In this document: piece after piece, positions 27,584 to 35,596 of the stretch
Layout: each line of letters starts with the position of its first letter
Numbering within the stretch: position 1 is the first letter of the stretch
Source: Veillonellaceae bacterium
GTDB lineage: Bacteria > Bacillota > Negativicutes > JAAYSF01
Reading direction: 5' to 3'
DNA length: 64,000 nt
Assembly (NCBI GenBank): GCA_012523975.1
Contig: JAAYSF010000071.1
Location: forward strand, 62,001-126,000
Made by a program: the position numbers and the translations under genes
Notes under the pieces: model-generated
Told to the model about the DNA's origin: nothing
Database searches by the model: none
What the model saw: only the letters and a program-made list of their open reading frames with translations

Positions 27584-29713
27584 TTAAATACCTAGCTCTT
27601 TACGTTTCTTTTCAATGTGATCGACATATAGTTGTACCGTCTTGTCAGCACTAACCTCAACAGTAAGCTTTCCAAGACCGAGTGTCTCAGTGGTTTCAGT
27701 CAGTGTCTTAACAACAACATCACTGCCGGTCACAGAAGGAACTGGTGCAACATGCACTAACCAGCCGAGCGCAATTGCCGTACAGGCATCAGCTACAGCT
27801 TTTTGCTCAAGATATTCCGGCGCGCCGATAACAATCGGAAGCATATTGGTATCGACATCGAGGGTATCTGCTATTTCTTTAGCAGTTTGTGTCATCTTAC
27901 CAATATCCACACAAGCCCCATAGGACAACACTGGTGGAATTCCAAGCGCCTTACATACCGCCTTAAGCCCAGGACCGCATTCTTCGGCAGCTTTAGGATC
28001 GGCTAAACCGGTATATTCCATTACCGAAGATGTGCAACCACCGGACAGAATAAGAATATCTTTCTCAATTAAGCCCTTGGCAATCCTAAAAATGTTACTG
28101 CCACCCTGCCCGTAACGAGCAGTTGTACAGCCAACTATCGTCGCTATGCCACGAATCTTACCTTCGACAATGGCGTCAATAAGTGGTTTCCATGATCCTC
28201 CCAATGCTTCTTTTACTGATTCAGTGCTAAAACCGATCATACAATCCGAAACATGCGGCGGAATGTAAACTTCCCTATTCTCTGCTTTCCGTTTAGCATA
28301 AGCTGCAATTGCCATATCTAAAATTTGTTCGGCTTGTTTGCGCATTTCTTCAGGTTTAAATTCAACTACTTCAGTGCCTGGCATGCGAATAACTTCATGC
28401 GTACTGACCATTGTAGTACCAAACCGCTTTGCGTAAAGCGGCAAGGTAGGAATCGTACAGTTATAATCAAACATAAATAAATCTACCGCACCAGTAGCTA
28501 ACAGATACTCTTCCGACAGCCACTCGCCTTCTTGTCCACCGTAAGCGCTCATTTTGCCGGTATCCTCATAATTTAAAAGCTGCTGACCTTCGCATACATG
28601 GCCGAGAATTTGGATGCCGCTAGCACCAGCCTTACTGGCTTTTTCCTTCCATTCCGGGGTCGAAGCAAGTTCAACAACAACATGCGCAGTAAGAGGCATG
28701 TGCCCGTTCGTTATGATGTTGACCATGTCTTTCTTCAGCAGACCCATGTTTTGCTTGGCGGTGCGAATTCTTTGCGTACCCATCAAAATTTCCTGGAGAG
28801 TATCGAGTGCGAATAATCCCTGATATTCGTTAGCAACCCCTAAACGCACCGATGTCAGTAAGAAGTCAATTGGGTCTGCATTTAGGTTAGTCATGCATTT
28901 TGTTTGAGCTGTAGCTACTTCGCTAAATCCTCCGCCTGGGTAAAGCTTTAATTTACGCCAAAGCTCCTGACGTTTAGGTGGCGCAAAGGCTTGTACAAGC
29001 TTAGATTCCTCCCAGTATGGCCGCCCCATATCTTCCATAATAAAATTGGCAAAATTAACGGCGACTTTGTTTACGTCCTCATGACTATTTAAGCCGGCCA
29101 TCTCGGCGTATTTCAAAAGTTTATTCGTATCTCGAATCTTAAGGCCGCTGTTTGGGTTTTCCGCGGCTGCCTTTAAAGTACGGGCCGCCTGCTGGGCATG
29201 AAAAATATTAGCGGCCGTTCCAATCGTAACATGGCGATAAACAAAGTTTCTGGCAACCATTACATGAGCATCAACACCGCAGTTGCCACGCGGTACTTTT
29301 GCGTTAATACGACAAGGGCCGTTTGCACATAATTGGCAAGACAAGCCTTGCGCGCAGAAATTACAGCGAATTTTCTCCTGTTGTTCAAACCGGTCAAATA
29401 CATTAGTCAAGCCTTGAGCATGAACATGCTGATACATTTCGCGCATGGCCGGATCAATAATTACATTTAGCGGAAAGCCTTCCTTACTTTGGTCATGCAC
29501 TTTTATATGCTGACGCTGCCATTTGTGGACATCTTCCATCGAAGTCGGGGACTTTTCGATATCATAGTACTTACGTTGATTTTGGTGAACATCAAAATGA
29601 TCATCAGGATTATTGGTGGCGCTTGCATCACCTTTTCCTAACACCGACTCAACATCGCCTTTGCTGACAGGGTCAGTACTTTTTATCAATTTTTGATCGC
29701 CATTATTTGACAC
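27584..29713 (-). CDS. cooS: Anaerobic nickel carbon monoxide dehydrogenase, catalytic subunit
   Basis: The 709-residue protein has the CooS cysteine pattern: CNFCAQGLSCQLC and GPCR for the D and B clusters near residues 115-135. C-cluster positions are seen in GHVCEGQQLL, FDYNCTIPTL, GCTTARYGQGGS, LSGGCTSSVMEY and YGACVDIGKM. It interconverts CO and CO2 with ferredoxin-type carriers. The N-terminal 45 or so residues are an extension before the conserved SMEDVHKWQ region. It starts with GTG behind GAAGGAGG. No cooF, cooC, hydrogenase or acetyl-CoA synthase gene lies nearby, so it is a solitary cooS. A hutP-like gene and a terminator lie immediately upstream. Confidence 0.96.
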   Translation of the reverse strand: MSNNGDQKLIKSTDPVSKGDVESVLGKGDASATNNPDDHFDVHQNQRKYYDIEKSPTSMEDVHKWQRQHIKVHDQSKEGFPLNVIIDPAMREMYQHVHAQGLTNVFDRFEQQEKIRCNFCAQGLSCQLCANGPCRINAKVPRGNCGVDAHVMVARNFVYRHVTIGTAANIFHAQQAARTLKAAAENPNSGLKIRDTNKLLKYAEMAGLNSHEDVNKVAVNFANFIMEDMGRPYWEESKLVQAFAPPKRQELWRKLKLYPGGGFSEVATAQTKCMTNLNADPIDFLLTSVRLGVANEYQGLFALDTLQEILMGTQRIRTAKQNMGLLKKDMVNIITNGHMPLTAHVVVELASTPEWKEKASKAGASGIQILGHVCEGQQLLNYEDTGKMSAYGGQEGEWLSEEYLLATGAVDLFMFDYNCTIPTLPLYAKRFGTTMVSTHEVIRMPGTEVVEFKPEEMRKQAEQILDMAIAAYAKRKAENREVYIPPHVSDCMIGFSTESVKEALGGSWKPLIDAIVEGKIRGIATIVGCTTARYGQGGSNIFRIAKGLIEKDILILSGGCTSSVMEYTGLADPKAAEECGPGLKAVCKALGIPPVLSYGACVDIGKMTQTAKEIADTLDVDTNMLPIVIGAPEYLEQKAVADACTAIALGWLVHVAPVPSVTGSDVVVKTLTETTETLGLGKLTVEVSADKTVQLYVDHIEKKRKELGI

Positions 29714-29790
29714 AGCTCTACCTCCTTCAATGCTTTGTAACTATTTTTTACAATAAAATCAAAATTTATTTATATAGGCAGAATTTAGAC

Positions 29791-29821
29791 AAAAAAATAT
29801 CGAGCAGTTCTTCTGCTCGAT
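29791..29821 (-). terminator. Terminator between the hutP-like gene and cooS (possible attenuator)
   Basis: A 9-bp perfect inverted repeat (ATCGAGCAG / CTGCTCGAT) with a 5-base loop is followed on the minus strand by ATTTTTTT. It sits 14 bases after the hutP-like stop and about 78 bases before the cooS start. The 5' arm and loop read GAG-CAG-AAG, three consecutive NAG triplets, the type of sequence HutP recognises. It may be a plain terminator of the first gene or a regulated attenuator for cooS. Confidence 0.75.
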
Positions 29822-29835
29822 TAAAATAATTACTG

Positions 29836-30255
29836 TTAAACTGGTAATGATCGATGCGCCAACCCTATAGCGACCTCATTTAGATTCAGCATCCCAACCC
29901 CGCAATAAATAGCAACACATAAATGTTCACCATGACGGGCAATACCGATTTTACCGCCTACATTAAGGCCTACCGCCATTGGTGAAATTTGCTCAAGCGC
30001 TGCTCGCGCCGCACCAGCTACAGCACCCTCACCAACGTGATTTGCAGCGACTAAACCCTGACGTTGAGCAGCAACCACCGCCCGTTCAATAATTTTTTTA
30101 ACGGACGGCACAAATTCACCGCCAAAATCTACAGCTACAGAATTTATACCTCGTCTAAGCAAAATTTCGCGTATTTGCTGTTCATCCTGCCGGGTCTCAC
30201 TTATGCAAATCTTAATCGCTGCTCGACCGACATCAATACTCATAATGGTTTCCAT
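29836..30255 (-). CDS. HutP-like RNA-binding antiterminator family protein
   Basis: The 139-residue protein resembles HutP: a helical segment (SVKKIIERAVVAAQRQGLV), then VGLNVGGKIGIARHG, LCVAIYCGVGMLNLNEVAIGLAH, in the order seen in the B. subtilis hut operon regulator. HutP is a hexamer that binds L-histidine and Mg2+ and then NAG-rich RNA to prevent termination. By my hand alignment the two helix histidines that bind Mg2+ in B. subtilis are Ala here, while the final His is kept, so ligand use may differ. ATG at 30255 follows AGGAAGG. No histidine-degradation genes are nearby; the next gene is cooS. Confidence 0.75.
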   Translation of the reverse strand: METIMSIDVGRAAIKICISETRQDEQQIREILLRRGINSVAVDFGGEFVPSVKKIIERAVVAAQRQGLVAANHVGEGAVAGAARAALEQISPMAVGLNVGGKIGIARHGEHLCVAIYCGVGMLNLNEVAIGLAHRSLPV

Positions 30256-30472
30256 ATTCACAACCTTCCTGCCTTTTACAGCGGAGCTTGCTAACTTGAT
30301 TTAAATTTAGCAAACCCGCTATTAATTGTCAATACCAGACAAAATGGTTAACAATTAGCGTGAAAAGAAGCAATTTTGGCAAAACTCACTTGTTTACTTA
30401 AAAATCAAATTGTGATAAGTTTAACTATAAGTACTTGGCCCTACCCGCTAAATTTTAGCGAAAGGAGGAGGC

Positions 30473-30541
30473 GTGCTTTTGAAAGAAAGCTTATTGCGCC
30501 GATGTTATTGTGGAAACTATACGAATAGTGATTGCCGATGA
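30473..30541 (+). CDS. Possible 22-residue upstream ORF overlapping the response regulator
   Basis: A GTG at 30473 directly follows an excellent SD (AAAGGAGGAGG) and opens a short frame (VLLKESLLRRCYCGN...) ending at TGA 30541. It overlaps the first 32 bases of the response-regulator gene in another frame. The regulator itself has no good SD of its own, so this uORF could couple or control its translation. It may also be chance. Confidence 0.35.
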   Translation: MLLKESLLRRCYCGNYTNSDCR

Positions 30542-31166
30542 TCACGCAGTTTTACGGTCTGGATTAAAAGCACTGCTTAACTGCTCTCCGCAGTTTGAAG
30601 TTATCGGTGAAGCAGGTGACGGGTTAGAGGCGATAAAAATGGTTGAAGAACTAAAACCAGACGTCCTCATCCTGGACATATCAATGCCCGACATGAACGG
30701 AGTAGATTGCTTAAAAGAAATCCGTTCACGCAACCTAACCTGCCGTGTACTTGTCTTAACGATGTACGACGATGAAGAATATATTAAGGAAGTAATGCGG
30801 GCAGGCGCTGATGGGTATGTACTCAAAAAATCTGCCGACACAGAGTTAATCGAAGGCATCGTTAAGATTCATTCAGGCAAAATGTATCTTAACGAAAAAG
30901 TCTCCCAGACTTTAATTGAGAGTTTATTGCATACTGCTGCAGTCGAACCGGATATTCGCAATCCCTATGTTCTCTTAAGCATACGTGAACGCGAAGTTCT
31001 CCGTTTTTTGGCACAAGGTTATTCTAACAGTGAAATTGCTGATTTACTTTCAATTAGCGCTAAAACTGTAGACACATATCGCTCACGCGTTATGAATAAA
31101 CTCAGTTTGCGCAAGAAGTCCGAATTAGTCAACTACGCAATTAAGTATAAGCTTATCAGCACCTAA
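30510..31166 (+). CDS. NarL/FixJ-family response regulator
   Basis: The 218-residue protein has a receiver domain starting IRIVIADDHAVLRSGL with phosphoacceptor D56 (LILDISMPDMNG) and K at VLKKS. The C-terminal LuxR-type helix-turn-helix reads LSIREREVLRFLAQGYSNSEIA and ISAKTVDTYRSRVMNKL. An in-frame stop at 30480 limits the N-terminus. GTG at 30510 gives the family start, although its SD is weak. It lies upstream of glcD-glcF, and a matching HisKA_3 sensor kinase lies just beyond glcF, so the pair probably controls that operon. Confidence 0.93.
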   Translation: METIRIVIADDHAVLRSGLKALLNCSPQFEVIGEAGDGLEAIKMVEELKPDVLILDISMPDMNGVDCLKEIRSRNLTCRVLVLTMYDDEEYIKEVMRAGADGYVLKKSADTELIEGIVKIHSGKMYLNEKVSQTLIESLLHTAAVEPDIRNPYVLLSIREREVLRFLAQGYSNSEIADLLSISAKTVDTYRSRVMNKLSLRKKSELVNYAIKYKLIST

Positions 31167-31198
31167 TCCACAGTTGGTAAGGTATTCTTTAAGTAATT

Positions 31199-31215
31199 GT
31201 AGGGATATCCCCTAC
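31199..31215. promoter_or_regulatory. Candidate operator palindrome upstream of glcD
   Basis: GTAGGGATATCCCCTAC is a near-perfect palindrome (inner GGGATATCCC is perfect). It lies 32 bases upstream of a TTGACA (31247-31252), which has a TATAAT only 14 bases further on (31267-31272). Poor spacing suggests an activator is needed. Binding by the adjacent NarL-type regulator is inference. Confidence 0.4.
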
Positions 31216-31330
31216 GCTCATTTACCTAGTCTGCCTGATTTACAATTTGACATTTTTCGTCCAAACTATAATTAGTAGTAAATTTATTCTATATTATAAA
31301 ATTTAAAATAATTTGGTAGAGGAGTATGAG

Positions 31331-32716
31331 AAAATGCAAAGTCAAATCATTGATGCATTAACTAAGATTGTTGGTCAGGAGTATATTATGACCAGCCCCG
31401 AAGACCTGTACAGCTACTCCTATGATGCAACTCCTGGGTTCCAGAATCTGCCTGATGCAGTAGTTAGACCTGCCAATACTGAAGAAGTTTCAAAAATCTT
31501 AGCATTGGCAAACAGCAACAAGATTCCTGTTTATACCCGCGGCTCGGGCACTAACCTTTCTGCCGGTACCTGCCCTATGAAAGGCGGTATCGTCATGGTT
31601 ATGACCCGCTTAAACAAAATTATTGAGTTAGACCCAGCCAATCTAATTGCTGTATGCGAACCAGGCGTTATCGTCGGTGACTTAAACACCGAGGCTGCTA
31701 AGTTCGGCTTGATTTATCCACCTGATCCCGGTACAGTTAAAACAGCTACTCTCGGCGGAACCGTTTCCGAAAATGCCGGCGGCTTACGCGGACTGAAGTA
31801 TGGTGTTACAAAGCATTATGTAATGGGTATGGAAGTAGTACTTGCTAATGGCGAAGTAATGAACTGCGGCGGTAAAAACGTAAAAGACGTTTCCGGCTAT
31901 GATATGACTAAATTGTTTACTGGCGCTGAAGGTACACTTGGCGTTATTACCAAGGTTATTGTTAAGCTTGTACCTGCTCCTGAAGCTAAAAAGAGCATGA
32001 TGGCAATCTTCAAAAATCTTGATGATGCCGGTAACACTGTCGCAGGAATTATTGCTGCCAATATTATTCCAGCGACTCTTGAAATCATGGATAATGCAAC
32101 AATCCGCACAGTTGAGGATTATGCTAAAGTCGGGCTGCCCCTTGACATGGAGGCTGTACTGCTGATTGAAGTTGACGGCAACCCAACAGTTGTCGAGCAA
32201 GAAGCTGAAAAAGTACTGAAAGTTCTTAAAGAAAATAATGCCGCCACTGTTCAAGTAGCTAAAACGGCTGCAGAAGTCGATAAATTATGGGCTGCGCGCC
32301 GTGCAGCACTGCCAGCCCTCAATAAACTCCGGACTACAACCTATTGTGAAGACGCTACCGTTCCTCGCAGCATGGTACCAAAATTCCTGCGTGCTGTACA
32401 AGATATTGCCAAGAGAAACAACGTACAAATTGGCACTTTCGGACATGCAGGCGATGGCAATATGCATCCGACAATTGTTTGCGATATCCGTGACAAAGAA
32501 GAAATGGCACGTGTTTATACAGCTATGGATGAAATGTTTAAAGCCGCAGTTGACCTTGGCGGTACATTGAGCGGTGAGCATGGCATCGGCCTCGGCAAAC
32601 TTGAATGGATGGAATACCAACATGGTCCTGTTGGTATGAACGCAATGAAAGCCATTAAGCGCGCACTTGACCCCAATCTGATTCTAAATCCAGGAAAATT
32701 AGTGGGAGAGTGTTGA
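31331..32716 (+). CDS. glcD: FAD-binding 2-hydroxyacid oxidase subunit (GlcD-like)
   Basis: The 461-residue protein is a VAO/PCMH-type flavoprotein: FAD domain with RGSGTNLSAGTCPMKGGIV, PPDPGTVKTATLGGTVSENAGG in parts, GLKYGVTKHYV and GGKNVKDVSGYDMTKLFTGAEG, then the C-terminal cap with HAGDGNMHPT and SGEHGIGLGK. The family oxidises glycolate, D-lactate or other 2-hydroxyacids. With the following Fe-S subunit it resembles GlcDF; the substrate cannot be settled by sequence. ATG at 31331 follows GAGGAG. The stop overlaps the start region of glcF. Confidence 0.92.
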   Translation, partial: KMQSQIIDALTKIVGQEYIMTSPEDLYSYSYDATPGFQNLPDAVVRPANTEEVSKILALANSNKIPVYTRGSGTNLSAGTCPMKGGIVMVMTRLNKIIELDPANLIAVCEPGVIVGDLNTEAAKFGLIYPPDPGTVKTATLGGTVSENAGGLRGLKYGVTKHYVMGMEVVLANGEVMNCGGKNVKDVSGYDMTKLFTGAEGTLGVITKVIVKLVPAPEAKKSMMAIFKNLDDAGNTVAGIIAANIIPATLEIMDNATIRTVEDYAKVGLPLDMEAVLLIEVDGNPTVVEQEAEKVLKVLKENNAATVQVAKTAAEVDKLWAARRAALPALNKLRTTTYCEDATVPRSMVPKFLRAVQDIAKRNNVQIGTFGHAGDGNMHPTIVCDIRDKEEMARVYTAMDEMFKAAVDLGGTLSGEHGIGLGKLEWMEYQHGPVGMNAMKAIKRALDPNLILNPGKLVGEC

Positions 32717-32718
32717 AA

Positions 32719-34038
32719 ATGAGTAACGAAATTACAGCAAAGGATGTAAACGAGCAAGATAAGGCTCTGCTCCGTGACATTGAGAACTCGCTTGCCAACT
32801 GTTCGAAATGCGGCGGCTGCATGGCAGTCTGCCCTATGTTTAGTGAACTGGGCGTCGAATCTTCAGTTGCGCGCGGCAAGCTTGCTCTTATGGAAGGTGT
32901 CTTGAATGGGCAGATTCCAATTTCTGAAAACTTTGAAAAAGCTATGGGAATGTGCGTTTCCTGTAAAGCATGTACTGCGAACTGTCCTTGCGGCATTCGT
33001 GCTGATGAACTTATCATCCGCGGCCGCCAAGCAGTAGTTAAAGCACGCGGACTTGGTTCAATTAAGAAAAACGTGTTTAATCTTCTCCAGAACAGACATT
33101 TATTTGATTTTGCGCTCCGGATGGCTGGCTTATTCGGACCGCTCAGCTTCAAAAAATTGCCGCGTCCAATGGCTGCGGTTGCCCGATTCCCAATGCCAGG
33201 TATGGATGCCAAGCGCGTTACTGCACCATTCCAATCAACCCCGCTTCGCAGCCAATACCCTGAAACCGTAAAAGTTGATAAACCTAAAATGCGTGTTGCC
33301 TTCTTTACTGGCTGTACGATTAACTATGCGTATACTGACGTTGGCCAATCTGTTATCAATGTCCTTAAAGCCAATAACGTCGAAGTTGTAATGCCTAGTA
33401 TGCAGCATTGCTGTGGTACTCCAGTCTTCACTTCTGGTGAAGTTGATATGGGCAAAACCTTTGCTAAACACAATATCGAAACCTTTGAACGGTATGATGT
33501 TGATTACATCATTGCCGCCTGCGGTTCTTGCACAGAAGCCTTCAAAATTGAATACCCTCATATGTTCAAGGACGACCCGGCAATGAAAGCTCGCGCTGAA
33601 AAGCTATCGAAGAAGACTTATGAAATCAGCGAATTCCTCGTTGATGTGCTTAAGTTCCGTACCGATACCCTTGGCCCGGTAAATGCAACAGTTACAATGC
33701 ATGATCCATGCCATATGGCACGTGGTATTAAAGTAACCCGTCAGCCGCGTGAAGTACTAAAAGCTATTCCAGGCCTTAATTTTGTTGAGATGAAAGCACC
33801 TGATCGTTGCTGTGGATCAGGCGGTTCATTCAGTCTAGCCCATTACGATATTTCACGCCAAATTAATGATAAGAAGATCGCTGATATTGCCAGCACAAAA
33901 GCTGACATTGTTGCCACTAGCTGCGGCACTTGCCGTATGCACATTACTGACGGCTTAGTTCAAAATAATAAAGATGCTCAAGTATTCCACGTTATTCAAT
34001 TGTTAGATAGAGCTTATCAAGCCGGCAAAAAAAAATAG
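32719..34038 (+). CDS. glcF: Fe-S oxidoreductase subunit (GlcF-like)
   Basis: About 439 residues. Two [4Fe-4S] ferredoxin motifs lie near the N-terminus (CSKCGGCMAVCPMF and CVSCKACTANCPCG). Two CCG domains follow (MQHCCGTPV with the upstream GCT; DPCHMARG with DRCCGSGGSF). This is the electron-transfer partner of GlcD-type flavoproteins, passing electrons to the quinone pool or another carrier at the membrane. Possible starts are GTG 32710, TTG 32713 and ATG 32719. The ATG gives the most normal N-terminus. It is translationally coupled to glcD. Confidence 0.92.
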   Translation: MSNEITAKDVNEQDKALLRDIENSLANCSKCGGCMAVCPMFSELGVESSVARGKLALMEGVLNGQIPISENFEKAMGMCVSCKACTANCPCGIRADELIIRGRQAVVKARGLGSIKKNVFNLLQNRHLFDFALRMAGLFGPLSFKKLPRPMAAVARFPMPGMDAKRVTAPFQSTPLRSQYPETVKVDKPKMRVAFFTGCTINYAYTDVGQSVINVLKANNVEVVMPSMQHCCGTPVFTSGEVDMGKTFAKHNIETFERYDVDYIIAACGSCTEAFKIEYPHMFKDDPAMKARAEKLSKKTYEISEFLVDVLKFRTDTLGPVNATVTMHDPCHMARGIKVTRQPREVLKAIPGLNFVEMKAPDRCCGSGGSFSLAHYDISRQINDKKIADIASTKADIVATSCGTCRMHITDGLVQNNKDAQVFHVIQLLDRAYQAGKKK

Positions 34039-34074
34039 AGGTCAATAAATACTAATATATTTATTAACCCCTTT

Positions 34075-34116
34075 AGCAGAAAGTATGTTATTCTTCAACA
34101 TACTTTCTGCTTTTTT
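34075..34116 (+). terminator. Intrinsic terminator of the glcDF operon
   Basis: A 15-bp perfect inverted repeat (AGCAGAAAGTATGTT / AACATACTTTCTGCT) is followed by TTTTTT. Its right half covers the last codons of the convergent histidine kinase gene. Confidence 0.88.
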
Positions 34117-35185
34117 CTTTTTTGCGTACCGGAATTTCTACAGTAATCTCAGTACCTTTACCAATTTCCGATTGCAGCCTGAATCTTCCGTTTAACAAAG
34201 CAACTCTCTCTCTCATTCCATAAATTCCTAGTCCAATATTCTCATTATTAGCTGGCCAGTTTGCAGCTTCAAAACCTACCCCATTATCACAGATGCTAAG
34301 AAATAACTTGGCTCGCTGCTTACATAAGGTTATTCTAATCTCACTAGCTCGGGCATGACGGACAATATTTGTTAGCGCTTCCTGTACCAAACGGTATAAA
34401 GTAATCTCAATTTCAGGTAAAAAACGTTCACGGCCTAAATTACTAAAGTCAACATCTATTTTTATCCCATACTGGCGCGTATAATTGTCCACATATCTTT
34501 GAATTGCTGCAACTAAACCCATATCATCAAGAAGGACCGGACGAAGCTCCAAAGCTAAATTGTGAACTGCTTCTAAGGTTTGCACGGCTACATCTCTCAT
34601 CTGCAAAATACTTTCACGATCGGCCGGGACAGAGGAATGTTCGGCTAACACTCGCAAACCGACAATAATGGAGGTAAGAGCTTGGCTTGTCTCATCATGC
34701 AGTTCACGGGAAATTTTCTTGCGCTCCTCTTCCTGAATGCTGATAGTCTTGTTTAATAGAATTGATTGTAGTTTCTTTTTTTCATTAAGGGCCCGGACAA
34801 GCTGTTCCTGACGAGCATTAGCCTCAAGAGCCGCCTCAACAAAGCGAACAGCCAAACGGGCATAAGGTGCTGCTAATTCAGGGTCACCGGTAACACCAAT
34901 TACTCCCACGCATTTATTGCCAAAAATAATTGGAACGTTGAATCCCCTGCGAACCCCTTTTAAATTTTTTTCATCTTCTGCGCTAACCGAGAACGCTGTA
35001 ATCTTGCCACTTTTAAGCATACGCGCCGCAGCTTCGTGTACCTGTGAAATCCGCTCCTTACTGAACGATGCAACTATTACGCCATGATCATCGGTAATGT
35101 TTACATTTTTATTCAGCTCACTGGCGACAATATCAACTAATGACTGAGCAAACTTTGGGTCTAAACTTGTGTAATATTCTTGCAT
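34088..35185 (-). CDS. Cytoplasmic sensor histidine kinase with CdaR-type diacid-recognition domain
   Basis: The 365-residue protein has no membrane span. Residues 1-120 match the sugar-diacid recognition domain of CdaR (LDPKFAQSLVDIVASELN, INVxD-like NVNITDDHG, VRRGFNVPI, VGVIGVTGDPEL). A short coiled coil (125-150) leads to a HisKA_3 domain with H163 (ERKKISRELHDETSQ). A HATPase_c domain follows (EALTNIVRHARAS, ICDNGVGFE, GLGIYGMRERV). ATG at 35185 is five bases after GGAGG. It is convergent with glcDF and pairs naturally with the NarL-type regulator on the other side of that operon. The ligand is probably a small hydroxy- or dicarboxylic acid such as glycerate or glycolate. Confidence 0.9.
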   Translation of the reverse strand: MQEYYTSLDPKFAQSLVDIVASELNKNVNITDDHGVIVASFSKERISQVHEAAARMLKSGKITAFSVSAEDEKNLKGVRRGFNVPIIFGNKCVGVIGVTGDPELAAPYARLAVRFVEAALEANARQEQLVRALNEKKKLQSILLNKTISIQEEERKKISRELHDETSQALTSIIVGLRVLAEHSSVPADRESILQMRDVAVQTLEAVHNLALELRPVLLDDMGLVAAIQRYVDNYTRQYGIKIDVDFSNLGRERFLPEIEITLYRLVQEALTNIVRHARASEIRITLCKQRAKLFLSICDNGVGFEAANWPANNENIGLGIYGMRERVALLNGRFRLQSEIGKGTEITVEIPVRKKEKSRKYVEE

Positions 35186-35288
35186 TGCTACCTCCAATAG
35201 TCATATTATCTAAGATATACTTTGTGTTGCCATACATTAATTATATAACGCAACTCATGTAAAGTTAATGCTTCTGACTAAAATTCCA

Positions 35289-35318
35289 TTGACAGATACG
35301 ATAAAATTATACTAGAAT
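35289..35318 (+). promoter_or_regulatory. Promoter of the lysine riboswitch transcript
   Basis: TTGACA (35289-35294) and TAGAAT (35313-35318) with an 18-base spacer lie just upstream of the lysine riboswitch. A second possible -10 (TATACT) overlaps it. Confidence 0.6.
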
Positions 35319-35340
35319 TAAGTAGACATAATATATTGTG

Positions 35341-35502
35341 ATGTATAGAGGTGCAAACATCAAGAATACGTATAGTGAGCTGGCTGCTGTGACCTGTACG
35401 GAAAGGGATTTTTGCCGAAGCAGATATTTGGAGCCAACAAGCTTCTGCTGGTCTTGTACTTAATAAGTATAAGACTGTCACCTAGCCTCCCAAGCTATGG
35501 TG
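35341..35502 (+). promoter_or_regulatory. Lysine riboswitch (L box)
   Basis: Conserved L-box blocks appear in order: TATAGAGGTGCAAACATCAAGA (35344 onward, quoted in part: AGAGGTGCAAACATCAAG), GAAAGGGATTTTTGCCGAAG, TGCTGGTCTTGTAC and AAGACTGTCACC, closing with CCTCCCAAGCTATG. The downstream ATCTCAC (35510-35516) can pair with GTGAGAT (35548-35554) of the terminator stem, giving an antiterminator. Lysine binding should therefore end transcription before the permease gene. With the promoter and terminator it accounts for the 411-base gap. Confidence 0.92.
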
Positions 35503-35541
35503 AAGCACTATCTCACTATGCGGGAATACTATGTTTTCTGC

Positions 35542-35572
35542 GTGGTTGTGAGATGCTCACAACCACTTTTTT
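35542..35572 (+). terminator. Riboswitch-controlled terminator before the permease
   Basis: An 11-bp perfect inverted repeat (GTGGTTGTGAG / CTCACAACCAC) with a 3-base loop is followed by TTTTTT, 25 bases before the permease ATG. Confidence 0.92.
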
Positions 35573-35596
35573 GTGCTTTAAATTAAGGAGGTCTTT

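Noticed and set aside
31313-31330. Longer GlcD start at TTG 31313
   Set aside because: It would include the SD; ATG at 31331 is properly spaced and gives the family N-terminus.
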